DNA of 64,000 nucleotides from Ascidiaceihabitans sp034111945 (lineage in GTDB: Bacteria > Pseudomonadota > Alphaproteobacteria > Rhodobacterales > Rhodobacteraceae), in NCBI GenBank assembly GCA_047626725.1, contig JBLHSG010000007.1, positions 1 through 64,000 on the forward strand. Direction: 5' to 3'. Under the pieces are notes generated by a model, which was not told the DNA's origin, searched no databases, and worked only from the letters and a program-made list of their open reading frames with translations. Each line of letters starts with the position of its first letter. Position 1 is the stretch's first letter. Below are positions 32,263-41,384 of the stretch, in pieces. The position numbers and the translations under genes are program-made.

Positions 32263-34161
32263 ATGCACGACATGACGCGTTCAGCCCGCGCCAAAAACAA
32301 TACCGCCAACAGAGTCATCCAGAAAAGAGTTGAGATGGACGATTCATCAATCATCAATGCGTTCAAGCACATGCAATTGCCGCTGATGATTGTGGGTTCA
32401 GACGGCACGGTTATTCATTGCAACGTTGGGACCGACCGCTTGTTTGGTTACGATGATGGCGACCTGATTGGGCGGCGCGTGTTTGATGTCTTGCCGGTGT
32501 CATCCCTGTCAGAATTGAACGCCTTTATCACACCACCGGCCAGTGACGTCACCATCAAGGACATGATCGGGCAAAAGCAATCCGGCGACCCTGTGCGCCT
32601 TGCCATTCACCTCACGGCTTGGATCGATACAGACCACGGGCAACAGCATGCTTTGGTCTTGCGCGACATCACGGACGAAGTCGAGGCGGGCCGTTCTATC
32701 ACCCAACAATTGAGCCTCGCGAATAGGGCCATTGCCAGCGCAGGGATCGGGGTCTTTGAATTTGATCTGCCCAAAAACTGGATCAACGGATCTGCGGCAT
32801 GGCGCGCGCTGATGGACCTGGCGGATGACGACACGATGGACGTGCGCGACGCATGGAACGAACGTGTGCACCCCGATGATCGCGAAGAAACGGCGGCAAA
32901 GGTTGTCGCCTGCATCGAGGACCCGACACAGGCCCGCTGTGTCTATGAATTCCGGTTGAAATCCAAGGACGGTTTAGCATGGAATTGGCGGCGCACAGAC
33001 CTGACAGTTACCCACCGCGACAAAGACGGACGCGCGACAAACTTTATCGGGGCAACCGTTGATATAAATGAACAAAAGGCAGTCGCGCAGACCCTCGCGC
33101 AGAATGCCGAACAGTTCAGAACGGTTTTCGAAACCTCTCCCGTTTGTAAGGTTATCGTCGACAATGATCGCAAAATTATCCGGGTGAACAGCGCGTTTTC
33201 AGCGCATTTTGGCTATACTGCCGCCGCGATGAAAGGCACGACTTTGCTCGATATTACGCACCCTGACGACCTGCACATCGGGACATCTGACCTAAAAAGA
33301 ATTCAGTCGGGAGAAGCGCTGTCTTATCAAGTCGAAAAACGCTATATTCGCGCAAATGGTGCCGTCATGTGGGGGCTTTTGACCGTGGGCGTTTTGGACC
33401 ATGCCAATGGTGAACCCGACCACTATATTTGTCAGGTTGTGGACGTCACCGAACGCCAGCGGCTTGAGGAATTCAGGAACAAATTTGTGTCCACCGTCAG
33501 CCACGAATTGCGCACGCCGCTTACGTCCGTGCTTGGCTCGCTGTCCCTATTGTCATCGATGAGTGACGAGCCATTTTCAATCGAAGCGCAAAGGCTTTTG
33601 TACATCGCCCAGGAAAACGGCAATCGCCTGCATGCGCTGGTCAACGACATTCTGGACTTCGAAAAATCGTCAGCGCAGCAAATGCGGTTCACCCTGTCTG
33701 AACATCAAATTATCGGACTGGTCGAAGACGCGGTTTTGACCAACATGGTGTTTGCAGAAAAATTTGACGTCCGGTTTCAGGTTGAATGCGCGGACCGGTC
33801 ATTAATCGCGACTGTCGATCCGAAACGGTTCCAACAAGTGATGGGAAACCTGCTGACGAACGCGGCAAAGTTCGCCGAAGAAAGCAGTACAGTCGATGTG
33901 CGTGTCGAGGACGCGGTAGGATCAATTCGAATATCAATCGCCAACGATGGCGATGGTATTCCTGATGATTTTCGCAGCGACATTTTCAAACCTTTCGCCC
34001 AAGCGTCTGGCAGAAAAACCGACATGCGACGCGGCAGCGGACTAGGACTGAACATCACAAAACAGATACTGGAACAGACGGGCGGCACCATCGGCTACGA
34101 AAGCGAAAAGGACGGCAGAACGACATTCTGGTTTACGGTTCCGGTGCAAATTCCGGAGTAA
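32263..34161 (+). CDS. Three-PAS sensor histidine kinase
   Basis: A soluble, membrane-less kinase of 632 residues. PAS 1 lies at ~30-140 (LMIVGSDGTVIHCNVGTDRL), PAS 2 at ~150-270 (PAS_3/PAC type, WNERVHPDDREETA) and PAS 3 at ~285-400 (VCKVIVDNDRKIIRVNSAFS). The HisKA domain follows with the phospho-acceptor in STVSHELRTPLTSVLGS (~410), then the HATPase with QVMGNLLTNAAKF, DGDGIPD and RRGSGLGLNIT. There is no receiver domain, so it phosphorylates the regulator encoded 2 bp upstream. Cytoplasmic PAS sensing with an FNR-type box in front of the operon fits a redox, oxygen or energy signal; no cofactor-binding residue can be assigned with confidence. The first ATG (32263) is used; later in-frame ATGs at codons 4 and 25 are possible. 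Confidence 0.9.
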   Translation: MHDMTRSARAKNNTANRVIQKRVEMDDSSIINAFKHMQLPLMIVGSDGTVIHCNVGTDRLFGYDDGDLIGRRVFDVLPVSSLSELNAFITPPASDVTIKDMIGQKQSGDPVRLAIHLTAWIDTDHGQQHALVLRDITDEVEAGRSITQQLSLANRAIASAGIGVFEFDLPKNWINGSAAWRALMDLADDDTMDVRDAWNERVHPDDREETAAKVVACIEDPTQARCVYEFRLKSKDGLAWNWRRTDLTVTHRDKDGRATNFIGATVDINEQKAVAQTLAQNAEQFRTVFETSPVCKVIVDNDRKIIRVNSAFSAHFGYTAAAMKGTTLLDITHPDDLHIGTSDLKRIQSGEALSYQVEKRYIRANGAVMWGLLTVGVLDHANGEPDHYICQVVDVTERQRLEEFRNKFVSTVSHELRTPLTSVLGSLSLLSSMSDEPFSIEAQRLLYIAQENGNRLHALVNDILDFEKSSAQQMRFTLSEHQIIGLVEDAVLTNMVFAEKFDVRFQVECADRSLIATVDPKRFQQVMGNLLTNAAKFAEESSTVDVRVEDAVGSIRISIANDGDGIPDDFRSDIFKPFAQASGRKTDMRRGSGLGLNITKQILEQTGGTIGYESEKDGRTTFWFTVPVQIPE

Positions 34162-34197
34162 TTGCATTATTTTTACAGTTGATTTTGGAACTAACAG

Positions 34198-35721
34198 CTA
34201 AAGCCCAGCATCCTTAAGGACGTAAACTTCGGTCAGGCCAACACCCTCAAGCAGTCTATATTTCTGATCAATCAGCGCCGCCACTTCTGGATAATTATTT
34301 AGAAAAACCAGCTCCTTGCGGTGATCCAGCGCGGCAGTCCCGATCAGCATGATTTTTGGCATCGTTGCCTTCAGATCGTTTATCATCGCTGCCCGCGCCG
34401 TTGCCTCGCTTGGGTAGACCGGAAAACTATCATAGGCCGCGTGCTGTCGATCAAGCATCGCGCACACACCAATGTGCAAGGGAACCGCGAGGATCGGATC
34501 ATTCTTGTCGCTCCATTCCTCTGTCAGGTTTTTCAAGCGCGTCATCTGATTGGCAAGGCCAGCGGGCAGTAGAAAACGATCGTTAGCGGTTTCGAACGTT
34601 ACCAAATTATGGCGGTTGCGAAGGTAATTGGGCAGATGAAACGCCTGCTGCCAAACCAGCCAAACCGACGCGAAAATCGCGATTAGAACCAAAATAGATG
34701 CGACAATTGCCCCGAAAAACATAAAACTACTGGCAGCGATCAATATCCCAAGGGGCAGAACAGGCTGAAACATATGACCAAGATCGGCGCGCGATAGCGT
34801 GTGGTAAAAGTTGACGATCCCCACACAACTGGCCGTGAAAATCAATTGTTGCGCGGCGGTCATCTCGGAAACATCGACAATCAGAGGCACAGTAAGGCCG
34901 GCGATAAACAGCACCGGCATCAGCGTAAAAAGCCATTTGAACGTCATGCGACGGGCGGGGGAAAGCCTGTCAAAACCGGTCCGCCCCTTGGCCCAAATCC
35001 ATGGCAATGGTATCTTTAAATTGGTCGTCCCACGTTTGACCAAAGCCGCGACTTTGCGGTGCCAATAGCTTGTGGCGTATCCCTTTGCCCCGATGCACAG
35101 GGCGCAAATTGGCAACAACCCAACGGCAAGCCCCAAACCAAAAGCATAGACTGATATCAGCGCAGGTACGCCGATGCCAAACCCGAATGTCAGAACACTG
35201 GCCCCCACTAAATAGACAAACGAATTCAAACCAAAAAACGCCGAAAATCCGATCACAGCACCCAGCACGGCGTAGTCAAATGGGGTCGAATTTCCGAACA
35301 AATTGCACAGTACAAAAACGCCAAGGATCGTAAAGAAATTTTCGATTTGCTTGTGTCGCGGCTGCATCCAGATCAGCGCCAGCGCGCACATCAACATGCT
35401 TAATAGCGGTACGCCTGTTGCGGATAAAACAAGTGCCGCGACCACACTTAGGCCCATCGCCAAGGTCACCGCCATCGCCATACGTGTCGCAAAATTCCCG
35501 CGTCCAAAGATCAGGGCAAACAACCCACACCAATAATATCTGCCCGGATCATATGCCCTAAAATCACGAACCGGTATCTGACCTTTCAAAAGACACGAGA
35601 CACCATAAACCAGATACCCTTCATCCGCGAGATCAACGCCAACCCGCAAAAATGGCACCACAAACAGACCAACCAACAGCAGCGGCGTGCCAAAAATAAC
35701 AATGGTTTCTAACAGCCCCAT
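34198..35721 (-). CDS. GT-C-type membrane glycosyltransferase (probable)
   Basis: A 507-residue polytopic protein with about 11 hydrophobic segments followed by a ~110-residue C-terminal soluble part. The first periplasmic loop has the acidic motif VDLADEGYLVYGVSCLLKGQ followed by IPVRDFRAYDPGRYYW, the pattern of the polyprenyl-phosphate-sugar-dependent transferases (PMT_2/ArnT-like), where such Asp/Glu residues are catalytic. It is the last gene of the glycan operon, 18 bp after a methyltransferase. It would transfer a lipid-linked sugar to an acceptor on the periplasmic side; donor and acceptor are unknown. Confidence 0.65.
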   Translation of the reverse strand: MGLLETIVIFGTPLLLVGLFVVPFLRVGVDLADEGYLVYGVSCLLKGQIPVRDFRAYDPGRYYWCGLFALIFGRGNFATRMAMAVTLAMGLSVVAALVLSATGVPLLSMLMCALALIWMQPRHKQIENFFTILGVFVLCNLFGNSTPFDYAVLGAVIGFSAFFGLNSFVYLVGASVLTFGFGIGVPALISVYAFGLGLAVGLLPICALCIGAKGYATSYWHRKVAALVKRGTTNLKIPLPWIWAKGRTGFDRLSPARRMTFKWLFTLMPVLFIAGLTVPLIVDVSEMTAAQQLIFTASCVGIVNFYHTLSRADLGHMFQPVLPLGILIAASSFMFFGAIVASILVLIAIFASVWLVWQQAFHLPNYLRNRHNLVTFETANDRFLLPAGLANQMTRLKNLTEEWSDKNDPILAVPLHIGVCAMLDRQHAAYDSFPVYPSEATARAAMINDLKATMPKIMLIGTAALDHRKELVFLNNYPEVAALIDQKYRLLEGVGLTEVYVLKDAGL

Positions 35722-35739
35722 TTGATCACCTATGCCCGA

Positions 35740-36468
35740 TTATAATTCCGCACTGATCCGCCGGAAGGCAGCGATCGGACGCAAGGGCGCAACCTTGTCA
35801 AAACCACGTTCAACTGCGCCAGCACCGGGACGGTTCCGCAAAAACGGCGGCAAAATACCGTACTGTGAAATATGCGGGGTTTTCAGCCCTGCACGATCAA
35901 TCATGCCGCAAAGATTGCGTTTGCCCAGATTGAAAATACCCTTTTCAGCCTTCCAAGACATCGTGGGCATAAACGTAATTTGGGCCCAAAATAGCGGGCA
36001 ATTCGGGTTTGGTTCAATGAAACTGACACGCCCATTGGGCTTCAGCAATTTGGCAAATTGACCAAAGGCTTTGTCCAGATCAAACAAATGATGCAGCATG
36101 AAAAATCCGATTACATGATCGTATTTACCGTGCAGCGCAGGATCCAAATTATGCAGATCCCCACAGGTGGTTGGGATCGTCGGGTCCTCTTTGTTTAGCA
36201 TTTCCAATAGGCGCGGCGACAGGTCCAGACCTTCGACATCGAACCCTTTTTCGCGCAGTGGAATCGTGAATTTCCCCATGCCACAGCCGACGTCCAGAAT
36301 GCGTTGCCCATGCTGAAGCCCGGCAAGGTCAATCATGTGATCCACGTGGTTCAAGACATACGGCGAGCGGTCCAAAACCATGCGATGATTGTGCTGTATC
36401 GGGCGGGTTTCATAATAGGTGCGCTGCAAATCATTATAGCGCAGTTGCTCTGCATTATCTTTCGTCAT
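35740..36468 (-). CDS. SAM-dependent methyltransferase (second of the glycan operon)
   Basis: A 242-residue class I methyltransferase: motif I RILDVGCGMGKFTIPLREKG, motif II VEGLDLSPRLLEML, and the motif-IV region YDHVIGFFMLHHLFDLDKAF, then LLKPNGRVSFIEPNPNCPLFW. It overlaps the GT2 gene by 14 bp and is followed by the GT-C gene after 18 bp. Its place between a GT2 and a GT-C enzyme suggests methylation of a lipid-linked sugar or of the completed glycan (inference). Confidence 0.85.
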   Translation of the reverse strand: MTKDNAEQLRYNDLQRTYYETRPIQHNHRMVLDRSPYVLNHVDHMIDLAGLQHGQRILDVGCGMGKFTIPLREKGFDVEGLDLSPRLLEMLNKEDPTIPTTCGDLHNLDPALHGKYDHVIGFFMLHHLFDLDKAFGQFAKLLKPNGRVSFIEPNPNCPLFWAQITFMPTMSWKAEKGIFNLGKRNLCGMIDRAGLKTPHISQYGILPPFLRNRPGAGAVERGFDKVAPLRPIAAFRRISAEL

Positions 36469-37141
36469 GGAACGAAAACCTCTCTTTAAAAACGACTGTC
36501 AAATTGGACAGGCCCTGCGATAAACGCATGGTGCCAGAATAGGCGCTTTGACCGACTTCGCGCGCGTTACGTCCGATTGGCACAGCGTGGATGCGATAAT
36601 TTTCACTGCCGATCATACCGGCCAAATAAAAGCGCGGATTGGTTTTTGCAGCCAATGTACGCGCCACATCATCCGTCATCGCAACAAAACCACCGGCCCC
36701 GTGCGGCAGGTTGGTCAGACGACGTATCAAAAACCGAAAGGCACGTGATGTCAGCATCCGAAAACCAGATTGATAGCGGCCAATACGGGTCGCAAAAACC
36801 GCGTTATGACCCCCAACAAACAGCGCGCACAGCAAGGTAGAAATCGCTTCGGGCGGGTCTTGTAAATCCGCGTCCATCACAACGACAGCCTGCCCCGCAC
36901 ACACCGCCAGACCTTTGCGAATACTCGCCTGCTGGCCGATGTTTTTATCGTTGTAGATCACCTTGATTTCATCACTGGCCATGGCGCGCAGTACGTCCGC
37001 AGACCCGTCGTGACTTGCGTCCTCAACAAAGACGATTTCGACCTGCAAATCCGCCAATTCATTCGTGATCTGCTGTGCTAAATCGCGCAGAGTTTCGGCG
37101 TTGTTAAACACTGGCACCAGCACACTAACCCGATCAAACAT
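36455..37141 (-). CDS. Family 2 glycosyltransferase, DPM1/polyprenyl-phosphate type
   Basis: GT-A fold enzyme: VSVLVPVFNNAETL at the N-terminus, VEIVFVEDASHDGSADVL, the metal-binding VVVMDADLQDPPEAI (DxD-like), and RAFRFLIRRLTNLPHGAGGF typical of polyprenyl-phosphate mannosyl/glucosyl transferases. The two C-terminal membrane helices present in ArnC/GtrB are absent, as in soluble DPM1. ATG 37141 follows GGGAGGCGAAGG; the longer frame adds 14 codons inside the epimerase gene. It probably makes the lipid-linked sugar donor used by the GT-C protein of the same operon. Confidence 0.85.
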   Translation of the reverse strand: MFDRVSVLVPVFNNAETLRDLAQQITNELADLQVEIVFVEDASHDGSADVLRAMASDEIKVIYNDKNIGQQASIRKGLAVCAGQAVVVMDADLQDPPEAISTLLCALFVGGHNAVFATRIGRYQSGFRMLTSRAFRFLIRRLTNLPHGAGGFVAMTDDVARTLAAKTNPRFYLAGMIGSENYRIHAVPIGRNAREVGQSAYSGTMRLSQGLSNLTVVFKERFSFHDER

Positions 37142-38045
37142 GGGCCTTCGCCTCCCATGCGATTGTGGCGCGCAATCCATCATCTAGGGTCGTCATGGTT
37201 TGTGAGAACGGAAAAGGTGTACCTGCATCGGATAAATCCCAGTCATCGCGATCAAAGGCGCGAGACACAAAAACATCGCCATTTATAGTGATCGGTTTTT
37301 CCACCAGCGTTTCGATTTTTTCAACCACGTCACGATTTGAAACCTGTTGGCCACCAACAATCAGTTGCACGTCATCGGCTACAGGATGGTCCGGCACCTC
37401 AAGCAGCGCGTTAACCAGATCGCGCACATACACGTAACGCTTGCGAATTTCTGATCCCGTCAGTGAAATGGGTAGGCCTTGCTGCGCCGCTTTGATCGCG
37501 ACAGGAACCAGTTTGGTTTCAGACTGCAAAGGCCCATAAACGTAGTGGGTTCGGGTCGGTGAAAACGGCATATCTAGGCTGTCTGCAAGTGCGCGCAAGG
37601 TCTGCAATTCGCGGGCTTTGGATCTGCCGTGCGTGCTGCTGATGGCTTGGGTTTCGCGGTCAGGCACCTCTGCGGCGGACCCAACGGAGACGAACCGAAG
37701 CAACTGCGGCGACGCGACGGATTGCAGCACATTCACACCAGACACCGCACTGCGTTTTTGGTGATCGGCTTGTTCAAGTTTTGCAGCATCGCGTTCGGCT
37801 GCCAGATGAAAAACGTAGTGCACATTCAGGGGGCGTAAAAGTGCATCTAGCTGTGCGGTATCATCCATTTCACAGACCAAAATATGCGGTTGGATTCCAA
37901 GAGCGTCGAACCGCCAGCGGTCACTTGAGGCGCGCAACAAACACGTGACGTCAGCCTTTTGCGCGATCAATTCCGCCACCAAATGCGCGCCGATAAATCC
38001 GCTGCCGCCGGTAACTAAAACGCGTTTTCCACTAAAATCAGGCAC
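37134..38045 (-). CDS. NAD-dependent sugar epimerase/dehydratase (extended SDR)
   Basis: A 303-residue extended short-chain dehydrogenase: the N-terminal VLVTGGSGFIGAHLVAELI, the cofactor Asp region LVCEMDDTAQLD, FHLAAERD, and the catalytic Tyr in PTRTHYVYGPLQSETKLVPV (YxxxK spacing distorted: a Lys follows at +9 rather than +4). The altered YxxxK spacing makes the precise chemistry uncertain; it could be a reductase or a UDP/GDP-sugar 4-epimerase variant. It overlaps the aldolase gene by 8 bp and the GT2 gene by 8 bp, which places it in nucleotide-sugar supply for this operon. Confidence 0.8.
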   Translation of the reverse strand: MPDFSGKRVLVTGGSGFIGAHLVAELIAQKADVTCLLRASSDRWRFDALGIQPHILVCEMDDTAQLDALLRPLNVHYVFHLAAERDAAKLEQADHQKRSAVSGVNVLQSVASPQLLRFVSVGSAAEVPDRETQAISSTHGRSKARELQTLRALADSLDMPFSPTRTHYVYGPLQSETKLVPVAIKAAQQGLPISLTGSEIRKRYVYVRDLVNALLEVPDHPVADDVQLIVGGQQVSNRDVVEKIETLVEKPITINGDVFVSRAFDRDDWDLSDAGTPFPFSQTMTTLDDGLRATIAWEAKAHV

Positions 38046-38853
38046 TGTGAACAGCCCCCATTTCGCAAACCGCCGCCTTTAGATTATCGAACGCAATACG
38101 GCTTTGTGTGGCGTCGCGCGCACGGGCTGCAGCGATGTCTGTGCGCATTTGGCAAAGAACATCGCCCACAGTCTGATCGCCCAGATCACGATAGAATGAC
38201 CGGCGTAGAAACGTAAAATCCGCCCGATTTCGCGCCAATTCATCAGTCAGGTATTGCACCGGCAACGGGTCGCCCTGCCCCCGCAATGTCAGCCCGCCAA
38301 ATCCAAATTGCACGCCGTTTGCATCGGCAATATCTGCGCGGATTTCATCAAGCGTTCCATCAATCAGCGGCTCGAAAATTGTAGCACTTCCGCGGCTGAT
38401 CATAAGGTCGTTCAAGCCGACATAAATGCGATCAACGGGCAGTGTGCAAAGCTGCGTAACGATGCCCAGCGCTTGGGATGTTTCGACCATCAGCGTGATC
38501 CGCGCGGCACCAGTGACGGCATCGAGAACTGCCTTTGCCTCATCCAAACTACGGATCATGGGCACGATAATTTCGTCCGCGCCTGCATTTAGTACATCCG
38601 AAGTCTCTTGGTCAGATCGGTTTTCTGAACCGTTGATGCGGCACAGGATATGCGCATCACTCAAGGTCCTGACCGCATCCAAATCATTCAAAGTGTGAAA
38701 GTTGATTTCTGTATCAAACCCGACTTGGCGCGCGGTCTTGCCCTTGTTTTCAAAATCAACAATTAGCCCGTCGATGCCTTGATCCAACGCGGTTTTACTA
38801 AACGCAATATCACGGTGAAATAGTAACAATTGAAAGGGCGTGAAGGCGTTCAC
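38038..38853 (-). CDS. HpcH/HpaI aldolase/citrate-lyase-beta family protein
   Basis: TIM-barrel class II aldolase family member (271 aa): GIDGLIVDFENKGKTARQVG (strand with acidic residue), HILCRINGS (substrate Arg), GADEIIVPMIRSLDEAKAVL, RITLMVETSQALG (metal-binding Glu) and RIYVGLNDLMISRG (metal-binding Asp). These enzymes make or break C-C bonds using pyruvate, acetyl-CoA or related enolates. Location inside a glycan operon (4-bp overlap with the methyltransferase upstream, 8 bp with the epimerase downstream) is unusual. It suggests a condensation that builds a branched or higher-carbon sugar acid or an acyl decoration. No CoA ligase is nearby, so pyruvate is a more likely donor (inference). 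Confidence 0.8.
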   Translation of the reverse strand: MNAFTPFQLLLFHRDIAFSKTALDQGIDGLIVDFENKGKTARQVGFDTEINFHTLNDLDAVRTLSDAHILCRINGSENRSDQETSDVLNAGADEIIVPMIRSLDEAKAVLDAVTGAARITLMVETSQALGIVTQLCTLPVDRIYVGLNDLMISRGSATIFEPLIDGTLDEIRADIADANGVQFGFGGLTLRGQGDPLPVQYLTDELARNRADFTFLRRSFYRDLGDQTVGDVLCQMRTDIAAARARDATQSRIAFDNLKAAVCEMGAVHSA

Positions 38854-39603
38854 AAGGCGGCCTTCTTGCGGGCCAAAAGCACATAACTAGACCCTGACGG
38901 CATCGGGAAAAAGGCCAGTGACATGCGTACTTCGATCCGGTTAATCCATTTAAAAACGCTGTTGAGTATTGATGGAGGTCGGTCTTCCATGTCGCGTGTT
39001 TGTGTCGATACCTTGCCAAAAAATCGCGACGCGATCACCAATGGCATCAGTAGGAATTGATAGGGCCGTACCACTGCAATTTCAAAACCCGCGGCCTCAA
39101 CTGTTGCGCGTAAATTCTTGCGAGAATAGCGCCGTAAATGGCTGGCCCCGACGTCGCGCGCGCCCCACATCCAAGGATGCGCGGGGACAGAAATTAACAC
39201 GCCCCCACCTACCTTTAGGACGCGGTAAACTTCGGCCGAATGCGGCGTGGTCATCGACGTGTTCCAAGGTGTCCAACAGCAGCGCAAAATCAGCGCTTTG
39301 TGCATCAAAGGAGAGGTCAGTTACGTTGCCTTGGATAATGTCTGGGCGGTCAGATATGTCTGCAGTTTCAGGCGCAAGATGTTGATCCACACCCAAAACC
39401 TGTTCAGAAAATTCGCCCCAAAGCGACAGATTCAATCCGTACCCACAGCCTAAATCCATTAAAACGGGGACTTTTTGCGGAACGTGTTGACGCAAAAGCC
39501 CAAGAAACAATTCACGCCGCGCCACGAACCAAAAGTGTTCATTTTCCAGACGTCCAAGGATTTCAAATCTCTCGGATTTAAGTCCGAAGGTTTCTAACGG
39601 CAT
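38850..39603 (-). pseudogene. SAM-dependent methyltransferase, single frameshift
   Basis: First gene of the glycan operon. Residues 1-~118 read from ATG 39603: the N-terminal EILGRLENEHFWFVARRELF (typical of glycan-operon methyltransferases), motif I MDLGCGYGLNLSLW, and LLLDTLEHVDDHAAF. The rest (AEVYRVLKVGGGVLISVPAH ... HLRRYSRKNL) lies in the next frame and ends at 38850, overlapping the aldolase start as ATGA. Removing one base from the CGGCC at about 39233-39237 restores a seamless ~250-aa protein (HAAF-AEVYRV). Either a sequencing error or a recent loss of function; the intact junction with the aldolase favours very recent or artefactual damage. Confidence 0.8.
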
Positions 39604-39671
39604 AATTTTTTCCGGATTATTATCGCGTTGTCATAGGCGTAAACGAAACTGTTCTCAAGAATAGATCACCA

Positions 39672-40514
39672 CTACGGCGTCGTGAGCGAGCGGATATACG
39701 TCGACACATTGCGCGCATCCACGACGGCCTCGCGCACCAGCCAATCAAAGTGACTGGACAGTGATTTCACTCGATCAAGTTCACGAAATGCGAGGTAACA
39801 TTGGCCCACGTAAACGACCGCCAGATTAGGCCCAAAAACCGTCACAGGCGAGCTGAAAACCTGATGTGCATCGAACAGGAAAATTCGTAACCTCGGGAAC
39901 ATTTCATCACATTGGTCGGCAATAAAATGCAACTGTTCGTGACGAGTATCTTGATCCACACCTTTGTAATATGCGGTTCCAGCGGCGCAGGCTTCGATTT
40001 CGTGAATGGGCAGCGCAATTTCATAATCAGAAACGCCTGATGCCAACCAATCCAGCTGATCCTGCATCGCGCTGTAGGCTTCGGGCAATCGGCGCTCGCG
40101 AAACGATGCATATTCCCAATCCGACATGCGTTCAGTCTTGAGAATATCTGGCAAAGTCGCGGGCACATGGCGCACTTTGTATCCTGCGGCTTCGTGATGC
40201 CATTCGAGCAATTGTTCGTCCGCCGACGTGCGTTCCGCAGGGCTAAGCGACAGTGCGGCGGCCACGATATCACCGGGCGTTTCCGGCCGATTTGTCAGGC
40301 CCAGCAACCAATCTGTGCTAACGCTAAGCGCATCTGCGACATCTGCGGCCAGTTGCGCATTTGGCAGTCGCGGCTGGTCGTCTTTCAACAATTGCCCGAT
40401 GGTGGACCGATCGACTTTTGTCGCCCTAGACAGTGCGCTTTTGGTCATGCCTTTGCGCATCATCGCCTCGAGCAGGCGTTTACGAAAGATATCTGCGCGA
40501 TTGCGTTTGTCCAT
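39672..40514 (-). CDS. XRE-family transcriptional regulator with a C-terminal effector-like domain
   Basis: Residues 1-75 hold a Cro/C1-type helix-turn-helix (MTKSALSRATKVDRSTIGQL ... ADALSVSTDWLLGLTNRP). Residues ~120-280 form an unassigned domain with the segments MSDWEYASFRERRLPEAYSA, HEQLHFIADQCDEMFPRLRI and TVFGPNLAVVYVGQCYLAFR. Its layout (XRE head plus domain reading out FxxxxxQ...LR...D) recalls the DUF5753-type regulators of actinomycetes, but I cannot confirm homology. It lies downstream of nothing on its strand and reads towards the glycan operon from 68 bp upstream of it, so it may control that operon. Confidence 0.8.
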   Translation of the reverse strand: MDKRNRADIFRKRLLEAMMRKGMTKSALSRATKVDRSTIGQLLKDDQPRLPNAQLAADVADALSVSTDWLLGLTNRPETPGDIVAAALSLSPAERTSADEQLLEWHHEAAGYKVRHVPATLPDILKTERMSDWEYASFRERRLPEAYSAMQDQLDWLASGVSDYEIALPIHEIEACAAGTAYYKGVDQDTRHEQLHFIADQCDEMFPRLRIFLFDAHQVFSSPVTVFGPNLAVVYVGQCYLAFRELDRVKSLSSHFDWLVREAVVDARNVSTYIRSLTTP

Positions 40515-40638
40515 TTTGATCCACCTTGCAGATTAATATCACCAAAGTCGATCCTACGCAGCAAATTCACATAATGTCCACGCACGCGCATCCACGATAG
40601 CCCCGTGGATAGTCACAGGTTTCAAAAGGATGCACCCA

Positions 40639-40854
40639 ATGGACAGCACAATCAGATTATTTACCAAGGCCGTCACATGGCAAGTCGCGGGGTTCTTTTC
40701 GATGATGTTTATCGGGTTCCTGTTTACCGGTTCATTTGCGGCAGGCGGCGGCATCGCGTTTGTCGGATCTGTGGCGGGCTTTGCCTCGTATTTTGTACAC
40801 GAGATCGCGTGGTCAAAGGTCGCGTGGGGCAAAGGCACGATGGGACCGGAATAG
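40639..40854 (+). CDS. DUF2061 small membrane protein
   Basis: A 71-residue protein with two hydrophobic helices. The family pattern is complete: STIRLFTKAVTWQVAGFFSM, FLFTGSFAAGGGIAFVGSVA and SYFVHEIAWSKVAWGKG, with the conserved HE-xxW in the C-terminal part. I use the ATG at 40639, because AAAAGGA lies 8 bases before it and overlaps the earlier ATG at 40630. The function of DUF2061 is unknown. It is divergent from the XRE regulator gene and convergent with the MarR gene. Confidence 0.85.
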   Translation: MDSTIRLFTKAVTWQVAGFFSMMFIGFLFTGSFAAGGGIAFVGSVAGFASYFVHEIAWSKVAWGKGTMGPE

Positions 40855-40865
40855 ACAAAAACGGT

Positions 40866-41363
40866 TTACGACGCTTGCACCGGATCAATGCTGGATAGGT
40901 AGGATTTCAGATGGGCGTTCAGATTTGTGCGCTCAAGGTCTGAAATCGTAGACACAAGCCGCGTTTGCGTTTCGACGTGGTCTGTCACCGCCGCATCGGT
41001 AACCCCCCGTCCCTTTTCAGTCAGCATAATCAACACGCTACGCTTGTCCTTTGGGTTTTGAACACGCGCTACCAGATCTTCTTTTTCCAGCTGGTCAATA
41101 CGGTTGGTCATCGTCCCCGAAGTCACCATCATCGTCGCCAGCAATTGGTTCGGCGATAGCGCATGTGGGGCACCCGTGCGCAGCAAGGTCGCCAGCACAT
41201 CAAAGCTCGCGGCACTAATGCCATGGCGCGCAAATGTTTCCCCCATTTCCTGAGACAGATACGCCGACAGCCGGATCAGTTGCCCGATCAATTCCATCGG
41301 TTCCGTGTTCAGGTCGGGGCGCTGTTTGGCCCATTGGGCCCTGATTTCTTCAATATCAAACAT
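40866..41363 (-). CDS. MarR-family transcriptional regulator
   Basis: A 165-residue winged-helix regulator: FDVLATLLRTGAPHALSPNQ, LATMMVTSGTMTNRIDQLEK (recognition helix), DLVARVQNPKDKRSVLIMLT (wing with the family DxR signature) and a C-terminal dimerisation helix. It is divergent from an EamA exporter gene, and the 81-bp intergenic space holds two operator-like palindromes. By analogy to MarR systems it would repress the exporter and itself until a small phenolic or similar ligand binds. Confidence 0.92.
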   Translation of the reverse strand: MFDIEEIRAQWAKQRPDLNTEPMELIGQLIRLSAYLSQEMGETFARHGISAASFDVLATLLRTGAPHALSPNQLLATMMVTSGTMTNRIDQLEKEDLVARVQNPKDKRSVLIMLTEKGRGVTDAAVTDHVETQTRLVSTISDLERTNLNAHLKSYLSSIDPVQAS

Positions 41364-41384
41364 GTGCCCATCACAAAGAATTTT

